A DNA stretch of 64,000 nucleotides, from positions 55,441,408-55,505,407 of the forward strand of contig OY829329.1 of NCBI GenBank assembly GCA_963691655.1, read 5' to 3'. This DNA is from Toxonevra muliebris (lineage: Eukaryota; Arthropoda; Insecta; Diptera; Pallopteridae). Below the pieces are notes generated by a model. It saw nothing but the letters and a program-made list of their open reading frames with translations, searched no databases and was not told where the DNA came from. Shown here in pieces: positions 36,501 through 47,772 of the stretch (position 1 is its first letter; each line of letters starts with the position of its first letter). Both the position numbers and the translations under genes were made by a program.

Positions 36501-39500
36501 TCTAAATTGGCGGTAATTTTACTTTCATTCACTGAACGCACAAACTCGTCAATATCATCACTCAACGCTAAATGATGACGAAAACCATAGGTCGGTTCGC
36601 ATACCTCGTGTTCGGAAGCGCAAGGATTTTCATTTAAATGTGGCATAATCATAGGCATGGTAGGTTTATCAGCATAACTTCCAAAGCCCAAACGATAATT
36701 ATCGGTTAAAGTATATAAAGTTTTGGTGAGATTGGCGCCCAGTTTCGTAAGAGTCTCTTTATCATCACGCATTGTCCAGGTAAGATCCATAAGCATATAA
36801 AGATCTAGCGGGTTATTACGTGCTGGACGATAGGTTAATTTAATGCGTTCCGGATGGGCTAAGAAAATAAAATAAGAAGAGAAAGAATGAATCAGAAAGA
36901 TTGAAAGAAGGAAAGTATAATATTAAGCGCGTTCTTTTCACTATTCCCTAATAGTTTCAAATCGTTTATTTTTAAATTTACACTGAAAGCAACAACAAAC
37001 GGAACACAACTCGCTATCTATTCGTTTTCGAGTATTACTATAAAAAATTTAATCATAGGCGATTTTAAGCGTGCAAAAATTTTTGAATTGAATGCTTCAG
37101 TTATTGTGTTGTTAATTAAACTTTAAATGCATAATTGTAGCTTAATAATGCCTGACCTAATTGACCCCTTCCTTCTGCATTGCACTTAATGATCAACACT
37201 TTTCAATGTTAATCTCAAACCTGTTTGTTTTATTTCTTTAATTTTCTTCAGCAGTAGTCGCTTCATATGTAGAATGATGTTTGTCTGTCCGTCTGCCTGT
37301 CTATATGTCGTTCGAGGCATAAACGCATTTGCGTGATGATTTCGAAGCTTATATACATACATATATGTAATTATGCTTGTATAACTTAAGGCGTTCACAC
37401 CCTCTTTTCTTATCTTCGTGCACATTCTTTAATTTAAATGCATGTAAACGTTTTACTTTAATATGAAAAATTATGCATAATGAATATATATTATATGAGA
37501 ATTATTGGTTATATGTGTGGAAGGTATTAGAAAAGTACAAATATTTGTATTTAATTTACGCTAAAGAGAAAGAGCCACAAATTTTTATGTGGGAAAAACG
37601 AAAGTGAAATAAAAGTGCTTACTAAACTTCTGCCACAGGAAATGCATTTATGATCGCCCCAGAATCGGTACGCGGATTCCGTATTTTAATGCCATCTGAA
37701 TGGCATGCGTGAAGCTTTCTTTCTTATTAGCCCTGACCTAAATTCCCACAGAGGTTATTTACTCTGTCTTCATTTAGGTTACTCAAGTTTTCAGAGTAAA
37801 TCAGAGTGTAAGTGAGAGAAGGAATGGAAGGAAATTTACTCCGATAGCAGGTAAAAAATATGGAGTATCATATGACCAACGATTAAAATGTATGAGATTT
37901 TCATCGGTAAGAAGATCCGCTGGAGCGTCTATTAGCCCCACTGAGATAAGGACGATGTTGGGTTAGTCAGCGCTGATTAGCGCTGATAAAATTAAAAATT
38001 ATTAATTTACTTCTTTCTTTTTTTTATTTCTTATAGTTTCAACAAATTCTGTATCTAATTTCCCACGAGATTATTCTATCATTTGTTGATAAGATAATTA
38101 AAAAATATGAGTTTAAACAAACTGTTGGCGTGAAAATGTCAGAATTTACTGAAACGTAAATAAACAATAACACATGATGACATAATTTTCAACAGAAACA
38201 AATTAATAATACAACTTTATTGGAATAAAAATAAATAAATAGACGATATCTTCTTAATACCTTTTATTTGGTTATATACATAGATAAAAATTATTATCTT
38301 ATCACATTTTTTGAATAGAAAATGTTAGCCTAAATACGAGGGGGCTTACAAATGTTCGCCAAGTTGATAGCATTTTATTATTTTTTGAAAAATTCAAAGT
38401 TGATAAACGATTTGTAATAATGACAATGACGGTCAAAGAGAGGCACACGTTAATTTCCTTACAAAAACTTTAAAACCGATAATCTAGTACTTTTACTTAA
38501 TAAAATCGTTTTAACTAGTTCAAGAATCTTGCTTCTGGTTCTACAAGTACGACCCAAATACCAAACAGCAGTCCATGATTTAGAGCCCAAACAGCGGCAG
38601 ATCTAGGATTTGGATTTGGGGAAACCTGATTATGCTACAGTATAGGGTGATTATGAGACCAACAACTGAGGCAAAATCCAGGTCAATAACGAGACCAAAC
38701 ATTAAATTATAAATCAGACCCAAACCCATCCCAAATTAGTCAAAAAATTTGATCAAACTTCACAGTGAAATTTAAATCAAGACTCAGAACTAAATCACAA
38801 TAAAATTTATATCAAATTCTGAAGTTAGAGCAAATTTGGATCAAAATTCAGTCAAAAAGTCATGCCATTCTACAGAGCAAAAAACCAAATTCAGACTGAA
38901 ACTCGAATCACTCGAACCGAATTCAAAGCGGATTCGAAACAAAATTTAAATCAATGATATATTGAGGCAGACTAAAATTCCAACCAAAAATCCAACCAAA
39001 TTCCAAACAAAATTTATGCCGAAATTCTGACAAATTAGACGGAAATTCAAACCAGATTTCAGACCAAAAGCAGATCAAAAGTTCGATAAAAAGCAGATCA
39101 GAGCTCACACCCAAACTTAAAACAAATTCACTTAAAAAATAATCCCGATATTTGGACCAAAACTAAGATCAAAATTCACATCCAAAATTCACGCAAAATT
39201 CACACTACAATTCAGGGGCAAAAAAATTTGGATATTCACACTAAACCTGTTTTAGTAAAGTCTTTAGTTCTTGTAGCCAACCCTTCTACCTGTTCTAGAT
39301 CCACCACTGACTCCAAAAGATGCAACTATATCCGTCAAAGCAAGTCAACACGATGATGACGTCGATTTAAGTACTCCACCAGCTCTCAAATTGTTGCTAC
39401 TCTTCCACTGAAACTGGTGAAACGGTAACTGTTCATTCAGTGGTATACAGAAAATTGATCTAAAAAATTTGCTGGAAAAACCGAAAAAATGGGAAAAGCG

Positions 39501-41031
39501 CCGGTTTTTTTAAACCACGATAATCCGCCAGTTTACATTTCTTAAAAAACCAACAGCTTTATTGGATTTTTAGCAAAAGTAGAAAAAATTCATCCAGCAC
39601 CATATTTTCAGGATCTGGTTCTCTATGAATTTTATTTGTTTCCCAAAAAAAAAATTCAAGCAGAAAAGCCTTGCGAAAATGGTTAATTTAACCAAACAGA
39701 AGAAACGATTCAATTATTCAGTTAATTAATTATTTTTGGTTTGCACCTCTGTCTTTTTGATTGTTAATTGAAAACGTTAGTTTTCTTCGTCTTTACCTCC
39801 AACGTCTCGCTGATTTATTTTCAGCATCTTCTGGTGTTTTGAAAAATGAATCTACCGACTTAAGCAATGTATTGTAGTTAATGGAAAGTACCTGGGCGAC
39901 CGAGCTTTGCTCACATCCTTCTAGTTTGTTCAACACTATTACTTTGTCTCCAAAAGGTAAACCCGGACTTGCAATGCTGCGCAGAAGTCAGCCCATATTA
40001 TTCAATCCATATTTAGGAAGCATAGGCGCTTCACCCATAACGAATATTTCTATTTTGTATGCTAGTCCCCTTGCTGTAGTCGATTCTGGTTTAATGCTTG
40101 AAACTAATTCTGATGTAAGTGTTACTTTAAGCCCGAAGATTTTATTATTTTTTCAACCACAGTCTGAAGTTTGATTCCCCTATTTTTTTATTTTAATTTT
40201 TAAAATAAAGTATTAAATAGGCTGTGTGCGTGAAAACACGCTAAAAATTAATTTTTCCCAGAAATGAAACCTAGCTAGATCGATTTTTCGCCCCTCCTCT
40301 GTAAATTTCATTGAAATCGTTATAGCCGTTTTCGAGAACACGATTGCAAACAAATATATAAATATTGCTCGTGTAATAGTATAAGATTATGTTGAGAATA
40401 TGATGAAAATTAAAGATATAAAACAAACATCTTTTTTTGCCTGTTTTTCCTAACCAACTTAACGACCATTTTTGTTAGTCCCTCTGTATATGAGTATGAG
40501 GTAAGCTTGCACGTATTGAAACTCATAGCTGTGTAAAAATAACTACTTACATTTCACCAATTTCATATAGACATTCTGTGGTTGCACCTGCACCGCATGA
40601 TCATAAACCGATTCATAATCCTTTACCGGAATATCGGTGATTTTATGCGTTTGCGGATCATTTTCATAAATATGACCAGCATTGCAGCCAAAATCTTTTA
40701 ATTTCTGACTGGTTAAACAGCGATAACGTCCTTCATATGTCTAGATAGATTTTCAACAAAAAACAAAAGGTAAAACTTTGCGATTAAATATAACTTTTGT
40801 TTTCCACGGTTACGCACCTTATCCGTACACCAAGAACATTTAATATCGGTGGATAAACAACGTTCGCATGTATCTTGATATATGCATTGATTATCTAATA
40901 AATAATAATTTTTTTTTTTTATGTATTATGTAATATTCTTTAATTTACAAAAAATCCACACCTGTTGATATTGCATTGATTTGTTGAGAAATTATAGCAA
41001 TCAGCACAAGTCGCACAAAATTCCAATACAT
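33515..41031 (-). CDS. Itgbn: Integrin beta-nu subunit, complete
   Basis: Eight exons on the minus strand join in frame with GT-AG borders: 41031-40962, 40894-40818, 40740-40551, 36858-36108, 36047-35852, 35786-35611, 34517-33955 and 33891-33515. They give 799 residues. Order: signal peptide ([15 protein letters not shown]), PSI domain ([15 protein letters not shown]), betaI domain from about residue 131 ([15 protein letters not shown]), I-EGF repeats (about 450-630), beta-tail, membrane helix about 720-743, and a 56-residue tail. It should pair with an alpha subunit at the cell surface; the Drosophila relative acts in midgut and haemocyte uptake of dying cells. The MIDAS residues are D137, T139, T141, E235 and D266, with Thr replacing the usual two Ser. 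The membrane-proximal NPxY reads SPIF. It lies tail-to-tail with the dehydrogenase gene. Confidence 0.95.
34690..35450. repeat. 12-bp minisatellite in integrin intron (inverse orientation)
   Basis: Units such as TTTGGTCTGAAT and TTTGATCTGAAT repeat with 12-bp spacing through most of the intron between 35611 and 34517. They are the reverse complement of the units at 29.6-30.6 and 38.6-39.2 kb (ATTCAGACCAAA), so the same family appears in both orientations. Confidence 0.78.
36859..38639. other. Integrin intron, proximal part
   Basis: Part of the 3.7-kb intron between the betaI-domain exon and the exon at 40551. No coding exon or clear transposon was found here. Confidence 0.45.
38640..39250. 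repeat. 12-bp minisatellite, strongly degenerate
   Basis: Recurrent AATTCAGACCAA- and CAGATCAAAA-type steps at roughly 12-bp spacing, in the same orientation as the 29.6 kb array. Divergence is greater than in the other two arrays. Confidence 0.6.
39793..39960 (-). pseudogene. CENP-B/pogo-type helix-turn-helix fragment
   Basis: On the minus strand [19 protein letters not shown] is followed by [14 protein letters not shown]. This resembles the N-terminal HTH of pogo/Tigger transposases (a 'K..IL..LE.GE..S.VA' pattern followed by a recognition helix). No DDE domain is found nearby. The 97-codon plus-strand frame at 39881-40174 overlaps it and looks like a shadow. Confidence 0.4.
40200..40390 (+). 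repeat. RTE-like retroposon 3' tail
   Basis: Contains AATTTCATTGAAATCGTTAT, then AGCCGTTTTCGAGA, a short 'aaacaaatat' tract and a 'ataagat' end. This arrangement is common in the 3' ends of insect RTE-clade LINEs and SINEs that use them. No open frame remains. It sits in the integrin intron. Confidence 0.45.
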
Positions 41032-42526
41032 TTTTATTATTTATAAAATGTTTTAATTATGGGGTTTTGAAACTTTTTGGAATTTTAAATTTATTCATTA
41101 ACATTTTATATACCAATATTTTTTATTATTTCATTTTATTTGATTTTACTTAAACAATTTACTTCTTTCCTTTAACGTCTACGAATTTGAACTAAAAATT
41201 TCAGATCTTTTGACGTCGTATTTTTGCTAATCAAGCAGACTTTTTTTTTTATTTCTTATCTGTTGTGATAAATGCAAACAACAAAAAGCTAGAACTTTGC
41301 GCGAATACATACTGACAACAACAACAAAACAAAAATTATAGAAATGACTTTTACAACTAAACATTTTTATAACTGTTAGTCATAAATTGTTAAGGAATTT
41401 CTTTGTGCCGCTATCATTTGAGTCGAAACTTTTTGGGAGGTAACAATTGATAAAAATTTCAATTCAATATAGTGAGTTTGAAAAGTACACCTTAAAGAAA
41501 GCAATGAAATTAACGCGGATACACACCTTCAATTAGCACCATGTAGCTATGGCTATCAAGGAAGGTACAAACTCTCCATTTGAGCCACAGCTAAGGAATC
41601 TTATTAAAAATATGTTTCTAAGCTAACGCCTGTTGTCACCGAGCACTGGTGGTGGTTGTACATCCTGCCAGATTTTGTATCCTCCACAATACACACATTG
41701 CACAACATTGTAGAGACTTAAGCAAAGCAAAGAAAACCTCACATCTGCCCAACTCTGGCTAGAATGAGACTTCACATTTTAAAGTATCTTTTTTACTTCG
41801 TCTGTTACATACTATCTTGAGCATCCCATTCCAGGGACACAACCTGGTGGGTGGCTCTCTGACCAACTCACTCCATTTTTGAAATTTCATCTCATTTGCA
41901 ATCGGAATCTGCTGGCACCTTTCGTAAAATCTTCATTTGAAATTGTATTCCGCTACCAGATTTCTAGAATTTGTGAATTTATTTATTAAAGTATTCATCC
42001 ATCAATCATGTTCATGAGTAATACTGAAGACTTCCAGATTGGATTGAGCCAACGCGTTTATTTTTACAATTTATTTTAGAATATTAATAAGAGGCGTTCA
42101 ACTTTTTGTATTAAAATAATTGAACTTTTTGTACAGCTTGAAACGAATACAGTTTTTACTGTACCGTAAACGGATTCGTCGTCTCTGAATTCCGTAATTT
42201 TGTTTGTTGGGGAATTTAAAATATTTTTCGGTTGAAATTTTTTAAATCCAAAAATTAAAATGGAAATGTTGAAACTCTCTGTTCTTGCAATTTCATATGC
42301 TTGAAGCGCCATCTAGTTGTGAGGGTTCAATAAAAGAGAACAGGGTTGAATTGTATGAGACTGCTATAAAATCAAATGTGGAAAAAGTACTAAAAATAAT
42401 TAAATTTATTTTACAAATTTAAACAAATCATATATATGCATATAACATTTAAACAAATATATGAATGTAAAGTAGAAATTTGCATTACTTACAAGAGAAA
42501 TACACACATATTTTATATGAATACCT
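41032..42526. other. 5' flank of the integrin gene
   Basis: It must contain the integrin promoter and 5' UTR, but I cannot place the start site. The block 41500-41960 is GC-richer and unexplained. A 78-codon minus frame (42076-42312) shows no recognised motif. Confidence 0.35.
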
Positions 42527-42730
42527 AGGCGTATTTAATAGGGTGAAGTCATCTCTGAGAACTCTCTCATTTTATTTGAAAATTCAGATTTTGTAGTGTC
42601 AAAATAGTGCAAAATGTAAATAAACAAAGAAGTAGTGCCAAAATTAATATTTTAAATATTCACAACGGAAGCTGTTTTTGACACTATAACTTTTACTCTC
42701 TAAAATGACTTCATCCTTTTAAATACGCCT
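42527..42730. mobile_element. 205-bp MITE between divergent genes
   Basis: Inverted ends AGGCGTATTTAATAGGGTGA (left) and AGGCGTATTTAAAAGGATGA (right, reversed) continue inward as GAAGTCAT...GAGAG in both arms. The interior has no open frame. A half copy lies at 20395-20501. The target duplication could not be fixed. Confidence 0.65.
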
Positions 42731-42839
42731 TGATGAATACTATTTATTCAAACATAATACCAAACTAGCAACTCTGTTTTATGATTGCTCTTAAACCGAA
42801 TTTACAACATTGTATTAACATCATATATATCCATCTCCC

Positions 42840-44064
42840 TTACACTAACCACTCTGAATGCAAATGAAATGACAACTCCACTACGAACAACGCGACAACG
42901 ACGACAGGAATAATGCAGCAAAGGAGAAGAGAAAAATTAGACGAAGGCAAGCAACGAAACGAAAAAGTCGGCGGAGCTACGGACGGATTATAAAAAAAAA
43001 AAACATAAACGAGTGTGAATGCGTTAAAATTAAAGAAGAATTTCTTCGATAGTGTAATATAAATTAAAATAAAGTGAAAATTTAAACAAGTTAAAAAGTG
43101 TTGAAATAATAATTGCGTTTGCGCGAATCAAATAAGCAATGCAAATAAAAGTGTTTAAAAAAAGAAGATATAAAAAAATAGAAACGCGTCGATGCTAGCG
43201 AGCAGAAATTAATTGAAATTGTTAAGGTGAAAAAGTCATTAAGCGAAAGAAAAATAAGTAGGTATAAAAAAAATTAAAGAAATAACCACCAATATATTAA
43301 TATATAATAATAAAAGAAGAAAAACCCGAATAATAATAATAGTGTAAGTGAAGTGTAGTAAAAAGAAATAGAAGAAAATAGCAAAAAATACAAGAAAAAC
43401 GCGAATCAAGTGTGAGGAAAAAGTATTTTTTTGTGTACTCCACCGCAGTGAAGTTATTAAAGGAACGACGGTGAAGTCGCAGTTAAAGTCGGCGTAGACG
43501 TTAACGTTGCGTAGTTGTGATTTTCTTGTTTTTTTTTCTCTGGTTATTGTTGGTAAAGTTATGAAGTTGAAGGAGAAAGGAGGAAAGCTAGTTACAAAAC
43601 AAAACGAATAAAAAGCAGAAAGTATATAAAAATTTGTAAAGAAATTATTAATAAATGAATAATATGTGTATTGTTTATAAATAAAAAGTGAAGTAGTTTA
43701 TTTTATTTAATGAGGAAAAAGTTGAATACTACTTAGAGAATAAGAAAAACATTTCTTGTTTTTCCATCCAAATATTTTCTTCTACTATTGTTGTGCTCTC
43801 TGTCTGCTGCTTCTGCTACTCTGCTGCCAGCACCAATTCTCGTCAGTGGCTGCTATATCTACTATTACTACTACTTACTTTTTTTTTTGTGGATTATTGG
43901 ATTATCTCACTTCCTTTTTTGGGATTACTTCGTCGTCATCGTTGTCGGCGTCGACGTGAACGTGGCTTGCTTCTGCTGGCTCCTTTTCGTTGTAGTTGTT
44001 ACTCATTGGAATTTTTGGAAACCTGCAGACGCTGCTGTTGCCGCCTCACTCGTTGACTTTAAAG
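42840..44064 (+). other. Candidate 5' exon/UTR of a divergent plus-strand gene
   Basis: From about 42870 the composition changes to A-rich sequence with CGACAACGACGACAGG-like stretches, typical of long fly 5' UTRs. A strong GTAAGT donor lies at 43344. A GTAAAT donor lies at 44065 after three overlapping open frames rich in Leu, Val and Phe (43756-44105). No downstream coding exon was recognised in the 20 kb that follow, so any gene would have a very long first intron. The frames may be composition artefacts. Confidence 0.35.
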
Positions 44065-45059
44065 GTAAATATGTTTTACTATTTTGCATTCATAATATTT
44101 TTTAAAGTTCTACTTTTTTCATTTATTATTTATTTTTAAAACTGTCTAAAACTGTCTGTTTTTGGCCCATTGTTGTTTAACTCGTCGCTGACGTTGCCGT
44201 AGCCGCTTCCTCCCCTTACACTCCTTCGTCCATCTGCATTGCAGTCTAGTAGAGCAATAAATTTTAAAAAATTGTGGCAATTTGAAAATTTATCGCTTGT
44301 CGATTGTCGCCGATTTTTTTTTGCTCATTTTGTTGATCGTGAATTAGATAAAATCACATTTTTCAATTTATGAGATTTCTGGTTGCTTGTGTGTCGTTAT
44401 ACAAATTTCAAATGAAGAAATCTTTTTGCAGAAACTTTTGTCTATGCAATGCAATGAAAAGTTAACAACTTTTCTATTTTGAATACTTATAAAAATAATT
44501 AAAATTTCTTTTTAAGTTGAAATTATACACCGAGAAATTGTCAACTCCTCTCTCCTGTGTCGCTAACTCAATTGTTGTTCCTATTTTGTTTTGCTCTTAA
44601 GTCATATAAACAAAATTAGAACAATAAATGAGATTTCATTTTGATTTCACACGACAGAATTACGGTCTGTCCCTCAATCTTACATAGAGTTGCCAAAAGA
44701 TTACATTTTCTGTCATAAGTATTTAATTTTTTGACGTAACATGTGCAAATGTCACAAAGACTTTTTTGGTTAATTTTGGTAATTCTCATATAAATTTAAC
44801 TAAATTTCAACATTTTAAAATTATTCACTTATTTTTTCTTCAACTTTCAATTAGTGATAATATAAATTAAAATACTTATAGTTCTACAATAAAATCAAAA
44901 AAAGGTCAGCGCGCTTAAAAATGAGATTAAGAGATGACAAGATTTACCTACTCTAGGATGCAGCTTTAAAAAATTTATAATTAAAAAATTTGTTTATCGG
45001 TTTTATGAATCAGTGTAAATTCGCTGCTACATTCACAAATTTCATTCTTCTTTCTCATC
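44065..45059. other. Non-coding, nothing recognised
   Basis: AT-rich DNA, possibly first intron of a gene starting near 42.9 kb. No feature was identified. Confidence 0.35.
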
Positions 45060-45840
45060 TACTACCTCAAATCACAATCCTCCTAAAATCAAGATCCAAG
45101 ATCCCAGAAAAGTCAGTTCATACTCTCTAAGCTATTTCCAAAGCTTCAAAAAAACTTTGGCTTTAGACAGAAACATAGTACAGTTCATCGTATTTGTCAT
45201 AAAAATGCGATCCGCATTTTAAAAGTAACAGTTCATCATAACTCAAGCCTTTTACAAAGTACAGCACATAAGACTTATTATATCAAAGTTAAATGTTGAG
45301 CAATTTTCATTTACTGTTTGAAAACTACTTATCAAAAAGATAATTTATTCTTTACAAAGACTTTACATCCAGATCGCTTGATGTATTAACTAGAGTTTTC
45401 TTAGGCAGTGTCTTAAATCTTTAACTTTACCTTGTCCTTGCAATCACACAACTTTTAAAATATTCGTAGACGACACTACAATCCATCCTAATCACATTCT
45501 GGCCTCAAAATATCTTTAGGATCATCTTAATTCCGTGAAGAAATGGTTGACTCATACCTGTAACACAATTACTTTATGAAAAGACGCTGCTAATCTCTCT
45601 AAAGACAGATTCCAAATGCACTGACAAACATTTCAGTGCTCATCTCGATGGCAGATTTACGTATACAAAACGCATTGAAACTGAAACAGCAAAATTTAAT
45701 ATTGCGCTGACTTATAAATAAGAAATCTTTTATTACGCCCATATGAACGTATGGTATTGAACTCTGGGGTTTCGTGTCCACTTCAAAAATTCAATCTAAA
45801 AATCTTCCAATTGTCTCATTGACCAATAAAACAAAAAATT
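45060..45840 (+). pseudogene. Jockey-type reverse transcriptase, heavily decayed
   Basis: In changing frames the plus strand gives FGFRQKHSTVHRI, then IFVDDTTIHPNHILASKYL, HLNSVKKWLTHTCNT, and finally MVLNSG adjoining a YGIELWG-like stretch. This is the order of RT blocks in Jockey-clade elements (FGFRxxHST, the F-DD box, LxxxxxWxxxW). Frameshifts and stops are numerous. Confidence 0.6.
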
Positions 45841-46069
45841 GCAAATGAAAACATTAGTTTCTAAGCAACTTCTTTGAAAAACTTCTTTAAATTTGTTGTT
45901 AAATTTAGTAAGAAAAAAAAAATGTTGTTGTCCTGATGTCAAATGATCTGGCAACCCTAAACTTCTGACAAATAGTGCTTCAAGACTTTTCTCTCAGCTT
46001 CTTTCTCAGCCTTGCACACATTCTCAGCGTTTCATTTGTGGTGCCGTTTTCATAAAGATATTTCGTCCT

Positions 46070-46569
46070 CTGAATAAAGCCTCATTTACAATAGAGCGAG
46101 GGCACAAGTCGATTTCAGAAACAAGAGCACTCGTCGCTATTCTCGATGTTCAATTTTCAATTAAGCGAGGCGCGATTAATATGAAACAGCTGTTTAAAGT
46201 GTGTTTACTTCATTAAGAGTTATTGTCAAAAATTGTGTATATATTTTAAAATCAAGTTATTTTCAGGAAAATTGAATAAAAAAGATTATTCACTGGTTTA
46301 ATAACTGCTGCACTAAGGATTATTCAATTTTTCTACTAATTTACTTTATATTTTATTTAATTTAAACAGTATGTAGTACATCTGGCAGCTCTACATGTAT
46401 CAACATCGCGTCTCGCTCGCGAAGTTTTTTCAAATTTTCGAAATTCACTGGCGAGACGAGAGCTCGCCTCGCTTCATTGTATATGAACACATTGAATGAA
46501 AATTTGTTGACGTCACGCTTTCAAACATCGCCTCGCGTTCTCGCTCCATTGTAAATGGGACTTAATTCA
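46070..46569. mobile_element. MITE with CATTTACAATxGAGCGAG ends
   Basis: The left terminus CTGAATAAAGCCTCATTTAC and its continuation AATAGAGCGAG are mirrored at the right (reversed: CTGAATTAAGTCCCATTTAC, AATGGAGCGAG). The interior lacks a long open frame. The superfamily is unclear because no duplication could be fixed. Its right end lies within a few bases of the Transib-like element. Confidence 0.5.
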
Positions 46570-46576
46570 GGCGTTG

Positions 46577-47469
46577 CACAGTGGTCTGGAATCCCGAAAA
46601 GCTGGCCATAAGTCGAAAAAATCGTTCTTGTGTAATGATTATTTGTGCCAGGGGGTTTTTAGGGTCGGTGATTACAAATCCGATCTTAGTTTAAAAAAAA
46701 AAACAAAATGGTGGACCATTTGCAAAAAAATTTATCGAATTTTGTCGAAACCAGACATTTGGGGGTTTGGAGGATGGCTAATACAGCTAATGTAAGCTCA
46801 AGGAAATATTAACAGTTATTGGACGCAAAAATCTTTAACCTTCCTCTCCCCCCATCTATACGAATTTTACACACAAAAATTTCTATACAAATACTTTTTT
46901 GATGTTACAATTGCTGGGACATAGAATATAGCGCATTTGTACCTTGCATTGAAAATATTGTGTAAAATCCATTCCGGCAACTTTCGGCAACTGATATTTT
47001 TATATGTTTTACAAAAATGAATAGTTAATAATTTAAAACTAAAAAATCGGCGGGAACCCTTGGGAATTTTTTTAAAACCCTTTTTTTCTCAGCATTGAAA
47101 ACAGCTTACATGATAAAAACACCGGTGAATTCATTACTTATTTATTGTTTTGATTATAGTTAAATAATATTTTTACTTAGATATATAAAAAGTACTTACT
47201 TACAAGTTGATTGCATGTTGTCCCGTTTAAGTCGGGGAAACAGTTTAAAAACTACGCACTTTTTAATAACACACTTTTTCCACATGAAAATTCCACACGT
47301 TTCAACATTTATTTTTACCTAGACTTGAAAAGCCAACAATTTTTTTTGAAGAATAGCTGTACTTAAAACGCTGCTGAGGTTATCACTGCAACTATTTGAA
47401 AAGTCAGAACCCTCCCAAAAACTTTATTTTTCGACTTATGACCAGCTTTTGGGATTGCAGACCACTGTG
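46577..47469. mobile_element. Transib-like non-autonomous element
   Basis: An 893-bp element with inverted ends of about 44 bp, both beginning CACAGTGGTCTG and sharing ATAAGTCGAAAAA. The 5-bp sequence CGTTG is present on each side (46572-46576 and 47470-47474). A 5-bp duplication with CACxxTG ends is the hallmark of the Transib superfamily, relatives of RAG1; CACAGTG is exactly the V(D)J recombination-signal heptamer. The interior holds no recognisable transposase, so it would be mobilised in trans. Family assignment is by ends only. Confidence 0.68.
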
Positions 47470-47609
47470 CGTTGTATAGGAGTTAATGCAGCATGTCGCA
47501 AATAACGTAGCGATATTCGCGAATTACAATAGAAACAATATTCAAGTTCACGAATAATTTAAAATTAACAAAAGAAAACGGACAATAAATATTTTTCCTT
47601 TTATTTTTG

Positions 47610-47700
47610 TTTGTCATATCGTCGCCAGAGAATTGATTTGGCGTATGTGTATAAGTATTCCTATGCCTATACGCCAAATCAATTTCTCTGATTCCAGTGT
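47610..47700. repeat. Short hairpin repeat, copy 2
   Basis: Arms AGAGAATTGATTTGGCGTAT (47627-47646) and its near-perfect inverse (47669-47689) flank a loop of about 22 bp. The preceding ATATCGTCGCC and the arm sequence match the hairpin at 10178-10258. Confidence 0.6.
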
Positions 47701-47772
47701 TCTATATAATGTATGACAATTCCAACCAAAAAGCTAAATTAAAATCTGAAAAATAAAAACTTTTATTAATAA

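Noticed and set aside
43756..44105. Three overlapping frames rich in Leu/Val/Phe/Cys after the A-rich leader
   Set aside because: No domain or consistent start is visible. They fit pyrimidine-rich 5' leader composition as well as coding sequence.
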